DNA of 64,000 nucleotides from Anaerolineae bacterium (GTDB taxonomy: Bacteria; Chloroflexota; Anaerolineae; Aggregatilineales; Phototrophicaceae): contig JANWYT010000003.1 in assembly GCA_025055175.1 (NCBI GenBank), positions 166,175-230,174 on the forward strand, given 5' to 3'. The notes below the pieces were generated by a model that had not been told where the DNA came from, ran no database searches, and worked only from the letters and a program-made list of their open reading frames with translations. A program made the translations under genes and the position numbers. Numbering within the stretch: the first letter of the stretch is position 1; the number at the start of each line of letters is the position of its first letter. Shown here piece by piece: positions 25,347 to 33,917 of the stretch.

Positions 25347-26497
25347 TTCAGGCGCTCGACAATGCTGGCAGTGGCCATGCCACCGCCGCAACACATGGTT
25401 TGTAGGCCGTAACGTCCCCCATGAATCTCCAGCGCATTCAGCAGCGTGGTCATCAGGCGCGCGCCGCTAGCTCCCAATGGATGGCCCAGAGCGATGGCGC
25501 CGCCATGTACGTTCACCTTGCTCATGTCCGCGCCGATCTCGCGTTCCCACATCTTCAGCACAGTCGCGAAGGCTTCGTTGACCTCAAACAAGTCGATCTG
25601 ACCCAGCGACAGGCCGGCGCGGGCCAAGACTTTGCGCGTGGCTTCGATGGGGCCGGTCAGCATGAGGTGCGGATCGCTGCCGACAGTGACGGCAGTCACC
25701 AGGCGTGCGCGAGGCTTCAGGCCCAGTGCGGCGGCCTTCTCAGCGGTTGTGACTAGCATGGCTGCCGCGCCGTCGCTGATCTGAGAGCTGTTGCCAGCGG
25801 TGGTCACGCCGTTGGGCGTGAAGGCTGGCTGCAAAGTTGCCATGCGTTCGCGGTCTGGGTTGGCGCGGAAGCCCTGGTCAGTCGTCACCAGGATGACGTT
25901 GCCTGCGTCGTCCAGGCCTTCTAGCGGAGCGATTTCGCGCTGCAGATGACCTTCCTGAGTGGCTTTGGCTGCCTTGAGGTGGCTATGGTAGCTGAAGTCG
26001 TCTATCTCCTCGCGAGTAATGCCCCACTGCTGGGCAATTTCGTCGCTGGCAATGCCCTGCGGCACGAGGTTGTACGTGTCCATCATGTGTTCGGTGAAGG
26101 GTTGCTGACCGCCTGTGCTGCTGCCCATCGGCACGCGCGTCATGCTCTCCACGCCGCCTGCGATGACGACTTCCATCTGGCCGCTGCCCACTAGCGCTGC
26201 TGCCAGGTGCAGGGCTTGCTGGCTACTGCCGCACTGAAAATCGATCGTCGTCGCTGGGATGGTGATAGGCAGGTCAGCTTCCAGCACCACGTTGCGCGCG
26301 ATGTTGAAAGTTTGTTCACCGACCTGGGACACACAGCCCATGATGATATGATCCAGCGCGTCGGTGGGTAGGTGTGTGCGCTGGAGCAGGGCCTTGACAG
26401 CATGAGCGCCTAGTTGCACGGGATGATGGGCGCGCAACCAGCCATTCTTCTTGCCTATGGGGGTGCGTACTGCATCGATAACAACGACTTGGTTCAT
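25343..26497 (-). CDS. Acetyl-CoA acyltransferase (degradative thiolase)
   Basis: This 384-residue thiolase carries out CoA-dependent cleavage of 3-ketoacyl-CoA or the reverse condensation. The nucleophile C89 lies in TIDFQCGSSQQA, the general-base His339 in GGAIALGHPLGASGAR, and C370 in CCGGGMA. QCGSSQQA rather than the more common VCASG is seen in FadA5-like and other long-chain or steroid thiolases, so a bulky acyl substrate is plausible (inference). The upstream region has a GAGGAG ribosome site and a 20-bp palindrome (26515-26534) that could bind a TetR/FadR-type repressor. Confidence 0.94.
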   Translation of the reverse strand: MNQVVVIDAVRTPIGKKNGWLRAHHPVQLGAHAVKALLQRTHLPTDALDHIIMGCVSQVGEQTFNIARNVVLEADLPITIPATTIDFQCGSSQQALHLAAALVGSGQMEVVIAGGVESMTRVPMGSSTGGQQPFTEHMMDTYNLVPQGIASDEIAQQWGITREEIDDFSYHSHLKAAKATQEGHLQREIAPLEGLDDAGNVILVTTDQGFRANPDRERMATLQPAFTPNGVTTAGNSSQISDGAAAMLVTTAEKAAALGLKPRARLVTAVTVGSDPHLMLTGPIEATRKVLARAGLSLGQIDLFEVNEAFATVLKMWEREIGADMSKVNVHGGAIALGHPLGASGARLMTTLLNALEIHGGRYGLQTMCCGGGMATASIVERLN

Positions 26498-26514
26498 GGG
26501 GTCAACTCCTCAAG

Positions 26515-26534
26515 AATCAAATTTAGATTTGATT
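26515..26534 (-). promoter_or_regulatory. Operator-like palindrome upstream of thiolase
   Basis: AATCAAAT-TTAG-ATTTGATT is a perfect 8-bp inverted repeat with a 4-bp spacer, 18 bp before the thiolase ATG in an AT-rich island. Its size and position suit a homodimeric repressor. No regulator gene is adjacent, so the factor is unknown. Confidence 0.55.
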
Positions 26535-26711
26535 ATTGGACAATGCGACAATCATAGCGCAAAGCGGCTTTGGTTGAGGGGTATTGTTCAGCTTTTTCTC
26601 AGGATAATGGGCGTCTGGTCAGATAGGATTGCTTCAGACGCAAGTCTCGCCTCTCGTCTTGGGCCTGAACTTGTTATAATGCGCGGCAAAGCTGCTGGCG
26701 GAGGAGTCTCT

Positions 26712-27290
26712 ATGCCCTTCAACATGCCCTTCAAATGGATACGAATTGCGATGTTCATCGGGCTGTTGGCGCTGCTGGGCCTGGCGCTGTTCAGCGCGCG
26801 CGCTTGGCAGATTGGGGATCGCTGCCTGGTGGCGCGCGGCCAAGTGATTGAAGGCGGCATGTTGGCTCTGTGCCGCGAGCTGTACGTGGAAGGGCGAATA
26901 GGTGGTGACCTAGTGGCACTGGCTTGGCGGGTGCGCATCGTCGGCACAGTAGAAGGTAGCAGCTACCTAGTGGCTCAGGACAAAGAGATACGCGGCCAGC
27001 GCGTGGGCTGGTCGATGAATCTGTTGGCCCTGCTGCTGGGAGTCTTGGCCCAGGGCGGGGTGTGGTGGTTAGGCAGGCGCAGCGCGCAGCGTATTCTGCT
27101 GCCCGTTGAAGAACCATTGCCGCCGCGCCCTGCCGCTCCAAACAACTCAGAAGCGCCCCTCATCGCCTCTGCGCCAGTGCCTGCCCCAGAACCTCTTGCC
27201 CCTGCCCCGCCACCGCGCATTGAGTCGCACGCCCTGGGCATGGACAACCTGCCCGAAGGCTTCGATCCACGCTTCTTCTTCAGCGATTGA
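26712..27290 (+). CDS. Bactofilin-like membrane protein
   Basis: This 192-residue protein has an N-terminal membrane helix (about 9-28), a short beta-solenoid-like stretch and a second membrane helix (about 95-115). The solenoid (CRELYVEGRIGGDLVALAWR, then VGTVEGSSYLVAQD) shows the VEGxIxGD periodicity of polymer-forming bactofilin repeats. A Pro/Ala-rich cytoplasmic tail ends in DNLPEGFDPRFFFSD. The solenoid would face the outside between two helices, unusual for bactofilins, which are cytosolic polymers. The ATG at 26712 has a GGAGGAG ribosome site; a longer upstream reading frame is open but not supported. The lipoprotein gene starts 10 bp after its stop. Confidence 0.65.
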   Translation: MPFNMPFKWIRIAMFIGLLALLGLALFSARAWQIGDRCLVARGQVIEGGMLALCRELYVEGRIGGDLVALAWRVRIVGTVEGSSYLVAQDKEIRGQRVGWSMNLLALLLGVLAQGGVWWLGRRSAQRILLPVEEPLPPRPAAPNNSEAPLIASAPVPAPEPLAPAPPPRIESHALGMDNLPEGFDPRFFFSD

Positions 27291-27300
27291 GCGACTGGCG

Positions 27301-28104
27301 GTGGCGAGGCTCAGGCTCTTCATCGGCTTGTGCGGGCTGCTGACCCTGCTGGGCTGCCGTCCGCGCGAACCGCAGATGGCTCTGCCCACCCAGGTTGACC
27401 TGGCAGCGCTGGCGACGACTCAGTTCCTCACCCAAGAATCGCCGCCTGGTGGCCTAGATAGCCTAGCCTTGCCGTCTATTGAAGTGGGTTTGGATGTTCT
27501 GGAAGGTTGGCGCTACGAAATGCTGATGAGCTTCGAGGGCGTCTTCGCGCGCACGACGCGCCGCGCGTGGGCCAGCACGCGCGCCGAAGTCAGCGGCAAC
27601 CTGCTCACTTCGGCGCGCCGCGTCGTCGCCACCATCGAAGATGGCTTGAGGAGCGACGGCCAGCCCATCACCTACGAAGCTGTGCTGCTCGGTCGTGATG
27701 TCTTCCTGGTGCGCGATGGTGCATGTCTACAAGGCGCAGACGAGGACGCGCGCGCCGCCGCTGCTCTAGGAGCGGGCAGTCTGCTAGGAGGGGTGCGCCA
27801 AGCCTTCAGCCTGCCGCGCCGCGCCATCCTCAACAGCCTAGAGAGTTACGGCTACCGCTTCGACTGGCGCGAGCTGATCTTGCCCAACATCGGCTTCAGC
27901 GACGAAAGCCAGGTTTTGGCGGTGAGCGGCGAATTGTGGTACGCGCCGCAGTACAAGGTCGTCTCGCGCTACTACCTGACGCTGGAGCTGGAGAATGTGC
28001 GCGTCTTCGGCAGCAGCCTGCCTTTGACTGGCACAGCTATCCTGCGCTACGACCTGATGGAGGTGGGGCAGGCCGTCAACATCAGCGTGCCGTTTGGCTG
28101 CTGA
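27301..28104 (+). CDS. Predicted lipoprotein, function unknown
   Basis: Starting at GTG, the 267-residue product has a lipoprotein signal peptide with lipobox LTLLGC at residues 14-19. The mature part is a mixed alpha/beta protein of about 248 residues with no motif I recognise. It resembles LolA/LppX-like lipid-binding lipoproteins only in general layout (WRYEMLMSFEG, VSGELWYAPQYKVVSRYYLTLE), which is weak evidence. It is 10 bp downstream of the bactofilin-like gene, so the two are probably translated from one message and may act together at the membrane. An extended frame upstream would put the signal peptide inside the protein and is rejected. Confidence 0.7.
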   Translation: MARLRLFIGLCGLLTLLGCRPREPQMALPTQVDLAALATTQFLTQESPPGGLDSLALPSIEVGLDVLEGWRYEMLMSFEGVFARTTRRAWASTRAEVSGNLLTSARRVVATIEDGLRSDGQPITYEAVLLGRDVFLVRDGACLQGADEDARAAAALGAGSLLGGVRQAFSLPRRAILNSLESYGYRFDWRELILPNIGFSDESQVLAVSGELWYAPQYKVVSRYYLTLELENVRVFGSSLPLTGTAILRYDLMEVGQAVNISVPFGC

Positions 28105-28135
28105 GCGCTGAAGGCTGTTAAAGAGTGTAAAAAAT

Positions 28136-28231
28136 GCCTTTGGGTTGATTGTCATGAGCTGTAACCGCGCCATACCATGAAGGCATGAACCTCTGCACAT
28201 CTTCCGAACGATCTCAAGTCAACCCAAAGGC
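28136..28231 (+). promoter_or_regulatory. Long-range perfect 13-bp inverted repeat in 5' leader
   Basis: GCCTTTGGGTTGA at 28136-28148 is exactly complementary to TCAACCCAAAGGC at 28219-28231; a G-U and a U-A pair would extend the stem to 15 bp. The right arm covers the AAGG that is the best ribosome site for the gene starting at 28241, so the folded RNA would hide it. The 70-nt loop could hold a sensing element. A DNA-binding dimer site with distant half-sites is an alternative. Confidence 0.6.
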
Positions 28232-28240
28232 GAAATAGCG

Positions 28241-29989
28241 ATGAAGACTCTTCAACGAACGTTGCAGCCCGCGCTGAGCCTGCTCATCGGCGCGCTGGTA
28301 CTCACAAGCGCCGTCGCACAAGAAGGCGATTTCTTGATGGACATCGGCTTCAGGCCGACGGAACACGGCTTCTCTTTCCCGAACTATGGCAACGACAGCG
28401 TCTCCGCCAACCTGACCTCCGTCGAGATGGTGCGCTTGTTCGGCGAGAAGGTATGCAGCGGCCCGCTGGACAGCGAAGGTGGCTGCCGTTTGCGCCCCAC
28501 TGCCCAGCTGTGGATGGAAGAAATTTCTGAGGCGATGGACGGTGGTCACTGCGAAGGCATGGCGGTGCTGGCCTTGCTGTTCTATGGAGAATACATCAGC
28601 CCCGCTGACTTTGGCGGCGAGCTGGCCTCTGATCTGAGCTTGGAAGATGAACTGCTCCAGCGCGAGATTGCCCTGTGGTGGGCCACCCAGGCTACCAGTC
28701 CCGTCACTGACAACATGATCCGCGATCTGCCCTCCAAAATGGTCCAAATGCTCATCGACAGCATGGAGGAGGAATTCTACACGGTGGGCATTTATCTGCC
28801 GGACGGCTCTGGCGGCCATGCTATCACCCCCTATGCGGTGGTGGACATGGGCGATGGCCTCTATCATATCATGGTCTACGACAACAACTACCCCGGCGAA
28901 GAGCGCTTCATCGAAGTCAACGTCGAAGAAGACACTTGGGTCTACACCGGCTCTACCAACCCCGAAGAAGCCGAGGAAGAGTACTTCGGCGATGCTGGGA
29001 CGCGCACACTAGAACTGACGCCCATGCTCCCGCGCTTAGACAGGCAGCGGTGTGAGTTCTGCGGCACGGCCACTTATGGCGGCAGTGATGATAGCAACGA
29101 CGAGGGAGAAGGCATGGAGATTAGCTTCAATGGCAGCATTGCGCTGCGCATCACCGACAACAAGGGCAACAACTTCGTCATCGATCCCGCCAAGAGCGGC
29201 TTCCCGCAGCTGCCGAAAGGCTATCGCCTTGTCCGAGGCAAGAGCCAGTTCGGCGGCAACTCAATGGCAGATAACACCATCATCCAGATCACCGATCCTG
29301 CTGTCACGTCGATTGGCGTGAGCGGCAACCATCCGATGGACTCCGCCAACGCGCCGAAGCTGCTGGCTGACGAACGCGGCCAGACGGCTAATCCTGCCAA
29401 CGCAGGCAAGGAAGCCACCAGCGTGAAGATCACCCGTCGCGGCGCAGTCACGACGATCAGCGGCCTGCGCCTGGGTGAAAAGCCGATCAACTTCACCATC
29501 GAACGCAACAAAGTGAGCTACGAAGGAGTAGACAGCGAGGAGACTGAGCTGCGCTTCCGCCAAGCTGTCTCGGCGGGCAGCGGCAAGGACTTCTTGTACG
29601 ACTTCAGCGGCGCAACGGGCCGCTTTGAGCTAGAACTGGACGGCGAGACCGGTGGTGTGCGCGTGGCCGCCGACGAAGATGGCAGCACCTTCTCTCTGCG
29701 CGTGGATCGCTACGATGAAGATGGCAACGTCGTCAGCTACGAGCGCGATGAATTCGAGCTAGACGGCTCTGGCTTTGCCCGTCTGGATGCCGCCGACTGG
29801 GGTGATACACTGGATATCCTCATCGTCGACGCTGACGGCAACATCATCACCAGCTTCAGCTACGACAACGCCTTCGATGACGACGATGTAAATGGTACGG
29901 ACGTAGGTGTTGGTGAAGACGGCAGTGCAGACGATGACAACGCCAACGACGGGGGCGCGGATGACGGCGACAGCGGCGGTGGCGGCTGA
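28241..29989 (+). CDS. Secreted papain/transglutaminase-like putative cysteine peptidase
   Basis: This 582-residue protein has a signal peptide (residues 1-26, cleavage after AVA). The N-terminal domain contains GGHCEGMAVLA (C104), GGHAITPYAVVDMG (H193) and MVYDNNYPGEE (D214-N216), in the Cys-His-Asp/Asn order of papain-fold and C39-like peptidases or transglutaminase-like enzymes. The middle (about 290-520) is beta-rich with repeats of short strands. The last 50 residues are an acidic Asp/Gly-rich tail without a membrane anchor. The catalytic assignment comes from residue order only. A leader inverted repeat overlaps its ribosome site, and a strong terminator follows at 30017. Substrate unknown. 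Confidence 0.7.
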   Translation: MKTLQRTLQPALSLLIGALVLTSAVAQEGDFLMDIGFRPTEHGFSFPNYGNDSVSANLTSVEMVRLFGEKVCSGPLDSEGGCRLRPTAQLWMEEISEAMDGGHCEGMAVLALLFYGEYISPADFGGELASDLSLEDELLQREIALWWATQATSPVTDNMIRDLPSKMVQMLIDSMEEEFYTVGIYLPDGSGGHAITPYAVVDMGDGLYHIMVYDNNYPGEERFIEVNVEEDTWVYTGSTNPEEAEEEYFGDAGTRTLELTPMLPRLDRQRCEFCGTATYGGSDDSNDEGEGMEISFNGSIALRITDNKGNNFVIDPAKSGFPQLPKGYRLVRGKSQFGGNSMADNTIIQITDPAVTSIGVSGNHPMDSANAPKLLADERGQTANPANAGKEATSVKITRRGAVTTISGLRLGEKPINFTIERNKVSYEGVDSEETELRFRQAVSAGSGKDFLYDFSGATGRFELELDGETGGVRVAADEDGSTFSLRVDRYDEDGNVVSYERDEFELDGSGFARLDAADWGDTLDILIVDADGNIITSFSYDNAFDDDDVNGTDVGVGEDGSADDDNANDGGADDGDSGGGG

Positions 29990-30016
29990 TCCGTCATCCT
30001 GAGATGTAAGACTGAC

Positions 30017-30044
30017 CACAGGACGCGCTTCAGCGCGTCTTGTG
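30017..30044 (+). terminator. Rho-independent terminator
   Basis: A 12-bp stem CACAGGACGCGC / GCGCGTCTTGTG (one G-U) with loop TTCA is followed by CTTTC. It lies 28 bp after the stop of the secreted cysteine-peptidase-like gene. The U-tract is short but the stem is strong. Confidence 0.75.
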
Positions 30045-30286
30045 CTTTCAAGCCCTGGCCATTCATGTGATTGACTGGCCTCGGCTGAGCCGAGACGCAG
30101 TCGCTGTCGCACGAGATTGATCCTCAAACCCTCCCTGGTCTTCGAGCTTCTTCAAAACCCTTTGTTTAGCAGATCAGAGAGAAGGTTTCGGGCTGAGCCG
30201 TTGGAGCATTAGCGCGAAGCCTTGTTTTGTGCCACAATGAGCGCATCCATTGCCGTTCATCATCTCTGACTAAAAGCGCTCGTATC

Positions 30287-31867
30287 ATGGATGCCAATCC
30301 ACGTCTGCAACCCACTATCGAAGACCTAGAGCTGCTGGCTCGGGTCTCCCAACTGCTCAACGAAGTTGATCTGGACAAGGTGCTGAGCCAAGTCATCGGC
30401 TTGGCGGCCCAGGCCGTCGGCGCAACCAAAGCCAGCCTGTTTCTACATGAAGGCGGTCAAGTGGACTGGAATCACGTCTTCACCATGCGCGACCTGAGCG
30501 CCAGCGAGTCCGTCCGCGTCGTCTCGCGGGTGCTGCACGAGGGCTTCGCTGGTTGGGTGTACCGCAACAAGAAGGGCGACATCATCTACGATACTCAGCA
30601 AGACGCGCGCTGGATCGTGTTCCCCAACGACAAGACCCCGGTGCGCTCGGCCCTATGCGTCCCCTTTATCAGCGATGACCACGTGCTGGCCGTCGTGACT
30701 TTCGTCCACGATCAGCCCAGACACTTCACACCCTATCACTTGCGTTTCATGACCATCATCGCCAACCAAGCGACCATCGCCATCCGCAATGCTCAATCCG
30801 TCACCAATCTCTCGGCTCAACGTCGTCAGCTTCAATCGACGTTGGACTCCATCGCCGATGCCCTGTTCGTCCTGGATGAGCTGGGGCATATCATCCACGT
30901 CAACCCGACGGCCGTCGCCTTGCTGGGAGAGCGGCATAGCGCTCAGGTTGTCGGTTATCACCTCAGCCGCTATCTCGGAGAAGATAGCCTGCTGCGGCCT
31001 GTGTTGGAGATCATCGAACAGCGCAGCGACGAGTCCATGTGGCGCTTGGATACGCGCTCGGATCGTCAGGGGCGCGATTACCAGGTGACGATGAGCCAAT
31101 GGGAAGAGCCGCTGCGCGGCATACGCGGCTACGTCGTCGTCATGCACGACGTGACTACCCTGCGCGATCTACACCGCTTCAAGGACGAAATGCTGCACAT
31201 CGCTAGCCATGACCTGCGCAGCCCGCTCTCGGTGGTGACGGGCTACGTCAACATGATCGCCCTCGATACTCCCGACCCCAACTCGCCCGTCCATGAGTAC
31301 GTAGACATCATCAAGCGGAACTGCGAGCGCATGAGCGGCTTGATCGATGACATCCTGCGCGTGGAGCGGATCAAGAGTTCACCGCTGGAGTTGCACGCTG
31401 AGACGGACATCGAAGCGTTGGTGAAGGTAGTGCTGGTCAATATGCGCCCGTCCGCCGAGAGCAAAAAGCAGCGCTTTGAAGCCCAGATCAACCTGAGCGG
31501 TGTGCCACACCTAGTGGCTGATCCAGTGCTGATCCGCCAAGCGATGGAGAACCTGGTCGGCAACGCCATCAAATACACCCCAGAAGGCGGCCTTGTGCGC
31601 GTCTACGCTGGCTATGACGATCGGCGCTTCACCTTTGTCGTGCAGGACAGCGGCATAGGAATTGCTCCAGAGCATCAGCCTTATGTCTGGGAAGCCTTCT
31701 ACCGTGTGCCGCAATCGGTGGCCAAAGAGAAGGGGCATGGCTTGGGTTTGTCGCTGGTGCGCAACGTCATCGCGCGCCACAACGGCGAAGTGACGCTGCA
31801 AAGCAGCGTGGGCAAAGGCAGTCGCTTCGGCTTCTGGTTGCCTTTGCACACACCACCCGGCAGCTAA
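30287..31867 (+). CDS. Sensor histidine kinase, GAF-PAS-HisKA-HATPase
   Basis: This 527-residue soluble sensor has a GAF domain (about 18-170), a PAS domain (about 182-295, FVLDELGHIIHVNPTAVALLG) and HisKA with phospho-acceptor H308 (IASHDLRSP). The HATPase domain has N box NLVGNAIKYTP, G1 DSGIGI and G2 GHGLGLSLV. No membrane helix is present, so it senses an internal signal. No response regulator is adjacent, making it an orphan kinase. The ATG at 30287 begins the conserved region; a 20-residue upstream extension has no support. The 297 bp before it contain the terminator at 30017 and otherwise nothing I can assign. Confidence 0.93.
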   Translation: MDANPRLQPTIEDLELLARVSQLLNEVDLDKVLSQVIGLAAQAVGATKASLFLHEGGQVDWNHVFTMRDLSASESVRVVSRVLHEGFAGWVYRNKKGDIIYDTQQDARWIVFPNDKTPVRSALCVPFISDDHVLAVVTFVHDQPRHFTPYHLRFMTIIANQATIAIRNAQSVTNLSAQRRQLQSTLDSIADALFVLDELGHIIHVNPTAVALLGERHSAQVVGYHLSRYLGEDSLLRPVLEIIEQRSDESMWRLDTRSDRQGRDYQVTMSQWEEPLRGIRGYVVVMHDVTTLRDLHRFKDEMLHIASHDLRSPLSVVTGYVNMIALDTPDPNSPVHEYVDIIKRNCERMSGLIDDILRVERIKSSPLELHAETDIEALVKVVLVNMRPSAESKKQRFEAQINLSGVPHLVADPVLIRQAMENLVGNAIKYTPEGGLVRVYAGYDDRRFTFVVQDSGIGIAPEHQPYVWEAFYRVPQSVAKEKGHGLGLSLVRNVIARHNGEVTLQSSVGKGSRFGFWLPLHTPPGS

Positions 31868-31869
31868 GC

Positions 31870-32286
31870 TCACGACGTCGAAGCCGGAAAATCTTCTTCT
31901 ATGTCCTCGTAACCGATGGTGAAGACCTCAGCGACCATCTCAAAAGAGCTAGAGTCGAAGGTTTCATAGCGCACTTCGTGCAGCCAAGCGCCTTTGATGT
32001 GCCAGCGGCGCGTGACGATTCCATCGTCGATGGCTAGGATGACCATGTTGCGGCGCGGCAACTCGGCGCCATGGCGCTGGGCCAGCGTCTCGCGCAGCCA
32101 AGCGTTGAAGGGCGATTTGGCGTCGCGCTCTACGGTCTTGGACACGACGAAGGGCGGCTTATGGCGCGTGCCGTCGGCGTCCTTGCGGAAAGTGACGAAG
32201 TTGGTGATTCCCATCACCCCGCTGATGCGTTGGCCGTCCAGTTCTATGCCGAATTCATTCCCAATCAAGCTGTCAACGAGTTTCAT
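31870..32286 (-). CDS. Orphan phage tail-tube (gp19-like) family protein
   Basis: This 138-residue protein matches the general pattern of T4 gp19-like tail-tube proteins of contractile injection systems. An N-terminal EFGIELDGQRISGVMGI hairpin corresponds to the common 'F-x-V-E-I-D-G' start. A central basic segment contains FNAWLRETL. A C-terminal stretch (VTRRWHIKGAWLHEVRYETFDSSS, then EVFTIGYEDIE) corresponds to the 'rrW..-.AwP.k...-d-..s.e...E...l.he' region. The family builds tubes of phage tails, R-type pyocins and extracellular injection systems. No sheath, baseplate or ATPase gene lies nearby. Ribosome site AGGGAGA supports the ATG at 32286. The assignment is by pattern, not search. 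Confidence 0.65.
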   Translation of the reverse strand: MKLVDSLIGNEFGIELDGQRISGVMGITNFVTFRKDADGTRHKPPFVVSKTVERDAKSPFNAWLRETLAQRHGAELPRRNMVILAIDDGIVTRRWHIKGAWLHEVRYETFDSSSFEMVAEVFTIGYEDIEEDFPASTS

Positions 32287-32419
32287 GGCTGGCGTCTCCC
32301 TGGTGAGTGGTGTGTGATCCTCATTATACCCCATCGGGGCGTATACGGCGCGTAGCCGGCAAACATTCAGAGCCTATTGGCTGGTGCTGACGGCACGAAA
32401 ACAGGCAACTTTCCTGACT

Positions 32420-33256
32420 TCAAGCCGTGCTGGTTTGATGAGCTTGCGTCTTGCGGAAGATGCGCAGCGCCGAGACGATGAGGATGATCCCTAGCACAAA
32501 TTTGAGGACGGATGAGGGGACGAAGCCTACCAACAGGCCGCCAATCAGCGCGCCGATGACCGAACCAGCGCCCATCGGCGCGACGGTCTCGCGCAGAGGC
32601 GCGCGGTCGGCGAAAGCGCCGCGCCGTGCGTAGCGTCCTACGCCGACCAGGATCGTGGGCAGGCTGATGAACAGGCTGGCCGTGCCAGCGACCTTGACAT
32701 CTGCCCCGAAGGCGAAGATCAACGTCGGGATGATGAGTTCCCCGCCGGCCACGCCTAGCAGACTGCTGACCAACCCAATCGCCAGGCCAAACACAATGCC
32801 AGCCGCCAGCTGCCAGATGACCTCTGGCGGGATGAAGCCAGGGCCTTGCTGAGGCAAGAAGGCTTCGACGATGAGCGCTGTGCCAATGGCCAGCAGCAGC
32901 GCCAAGATCGTCTGCTCCAGTCGGCGCTCTGAGAGGTGACTGCCCAGCGTCGCCCCAAAGAAGGCCGCGAACACTGCTCCACCGATGAGGGCCAACATGG
33001 GGACGATCAGCGGGCTGAGCGAGCCGAGCGGCAGGGTGTTGGCGCGGATGAGCAGCGAGGCGACGACAGTTATCAAGCTGACCGCCAGGTTGAGCGGCAC
33101 GGCCTGTTTAGCGCTGTAGCGCAGCGGGCCAGCCAGCACTGGCAAGCGGAACTCGGCGCCGCCCAAGCCGATCAGGCCGCCCAAGATGGCAATCGGCACG
33201 GCGAAGGCGAAGGCCAGGGCGGATCGTTGGGGTGTTCGGCTATCGGCTGCTGCCAT
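32420..33256 (-). CDS. TauE/SafE family membrane transporter
   Basis: This 278-residue protein has about eight membrane helices in two similar halves (each starting with a GGLIGLGGAEFRLP- or VSSLLGVAGGELIIP-type motif). That duplicated pattern is the signature of the TauE/SafE (DUF81) family of sulfite, sulfonate or organic-anion exporters. Its start overlaps the end of modB by 17 bp, so it is translationally coupled to the molybdate-type ABC genes. Nearby genes handle thiosulfate, so a sulfur oxyanion is a reasonable substrate (inference). Confidence 0.88.
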   Translation of the reverse strand: MAAADSRTPQRSALAFAFAVPIAILGGLIGLGGAEFRLPVLAGPLRYSAKQAVPLNLAVSLITVVASLLIRANTLPLGSLSPLIVPMLALIGGAVFAAFFGATLGSHLSERRLEQTILALLLAIGTALIVEAFLPQQGPGFIPPEVIWQLAAGIVFGLAIGLVSSLLGVAGGELIIPTLIFAFGADVKVAGTASLFISLPTILVGVGRYARRGAFADRAPLRETVAPMGAGSVIGALIGGLLVGFVPSSVLKFVLGIILIVSALRIFRKTQAHQTSTA

Positions 33257-33917
33257 GTCGCTGTTCTCGTCTCTGTGGGCCGACTCCTAAATGATACACC
33301 ACCCACAAGCCCGCGAAGGCCAGCGCAGTCATCACCAGCACCATGACGGCGGCATCGTCGTAGCGGCGCGCTTGCACGGCATCATAGATGGCTAGCGGCA
33401 GAGTCTGCGTGCGCCCTGGAATGCTGCCGGCCACCATGAGCGTCGCGCCAAACTCGCCCAGGGTGCGCGCCCCGCTCAGGATGACGCCGGCTAAGATGCC
33501 GCGCCGCGCAATCGGCAAGGTGACGTACCACCATACCTGCCAGCCCGACGCGCCATCGACGCGCGCCGCCTCTTCCAGCTCTGGCTCAACATCCTCAAAA
33601 GCGGCTTTGGCCGTCTGCACCATCAGCGGCAGACCGACGATGAGTCCGGCCGCCGCTGCCGCCTGCCAGGTGAACAGCAAGTCCAAGCCCAGCCATTCGA
33701 CCAATGGGCCGCCGCGCCCTAGCACGAACAGCAGGTAGTAGCCGACTACCGTCGGTGGCAGCACCAACGGCAAATAGATCAACGTCTCTAGCAGCAGCTT
33801 GCCTTTGAACGAGACGCGCGCCAGCAGCAGCCCCAGCCCTAGACCGATGGTGACGATCCCCACCATAGCGGCGGCGGTCACTTGCAGCGACAGCCAGAAG
33901 GGGTGCCAGCTCATCAT
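33240..33917 (-). CDS. modB: Molybdate-type ABC transporter permease
   Basis: This 225-residue permease has five to six membrane helices and the cytoplasmic EAA loop EAARVDGASGWQVWWYVTLPIA, the coupling helix for an ABC ATPase. The sequence LPLVLPPTVVGYYLL is typical of ModB/CysT permeases. Its start overlaps the end of modA (ATGA-like). The ATPase modC does not follow; instead a TauE-family gene does. ATP hydrolysis must come from an unlinked subunit, or the transporter uses a shared ATPase. Confidence 0.92.
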   Translation of the reverse strand: MMSWHPFWLSLQVTAAAMVGIVTIGLGLGLLLARVSFKGKLLLETLIYLPLVLPPTVVGYYLLFVLGRGGPLVEWLGLDLLFTWQAAAAAGLIVGLPLMVQTAKAAFEDVEPELEEAARVDGASGWQVWWYVTLPIARRGILAGVILSGARTLGEFGATLMVAGSIPGRTQTLPLAIYDAVQARRYDDAAVMVLVMTALAFAGLWVVYHLGVGPQRREQRHGSSR

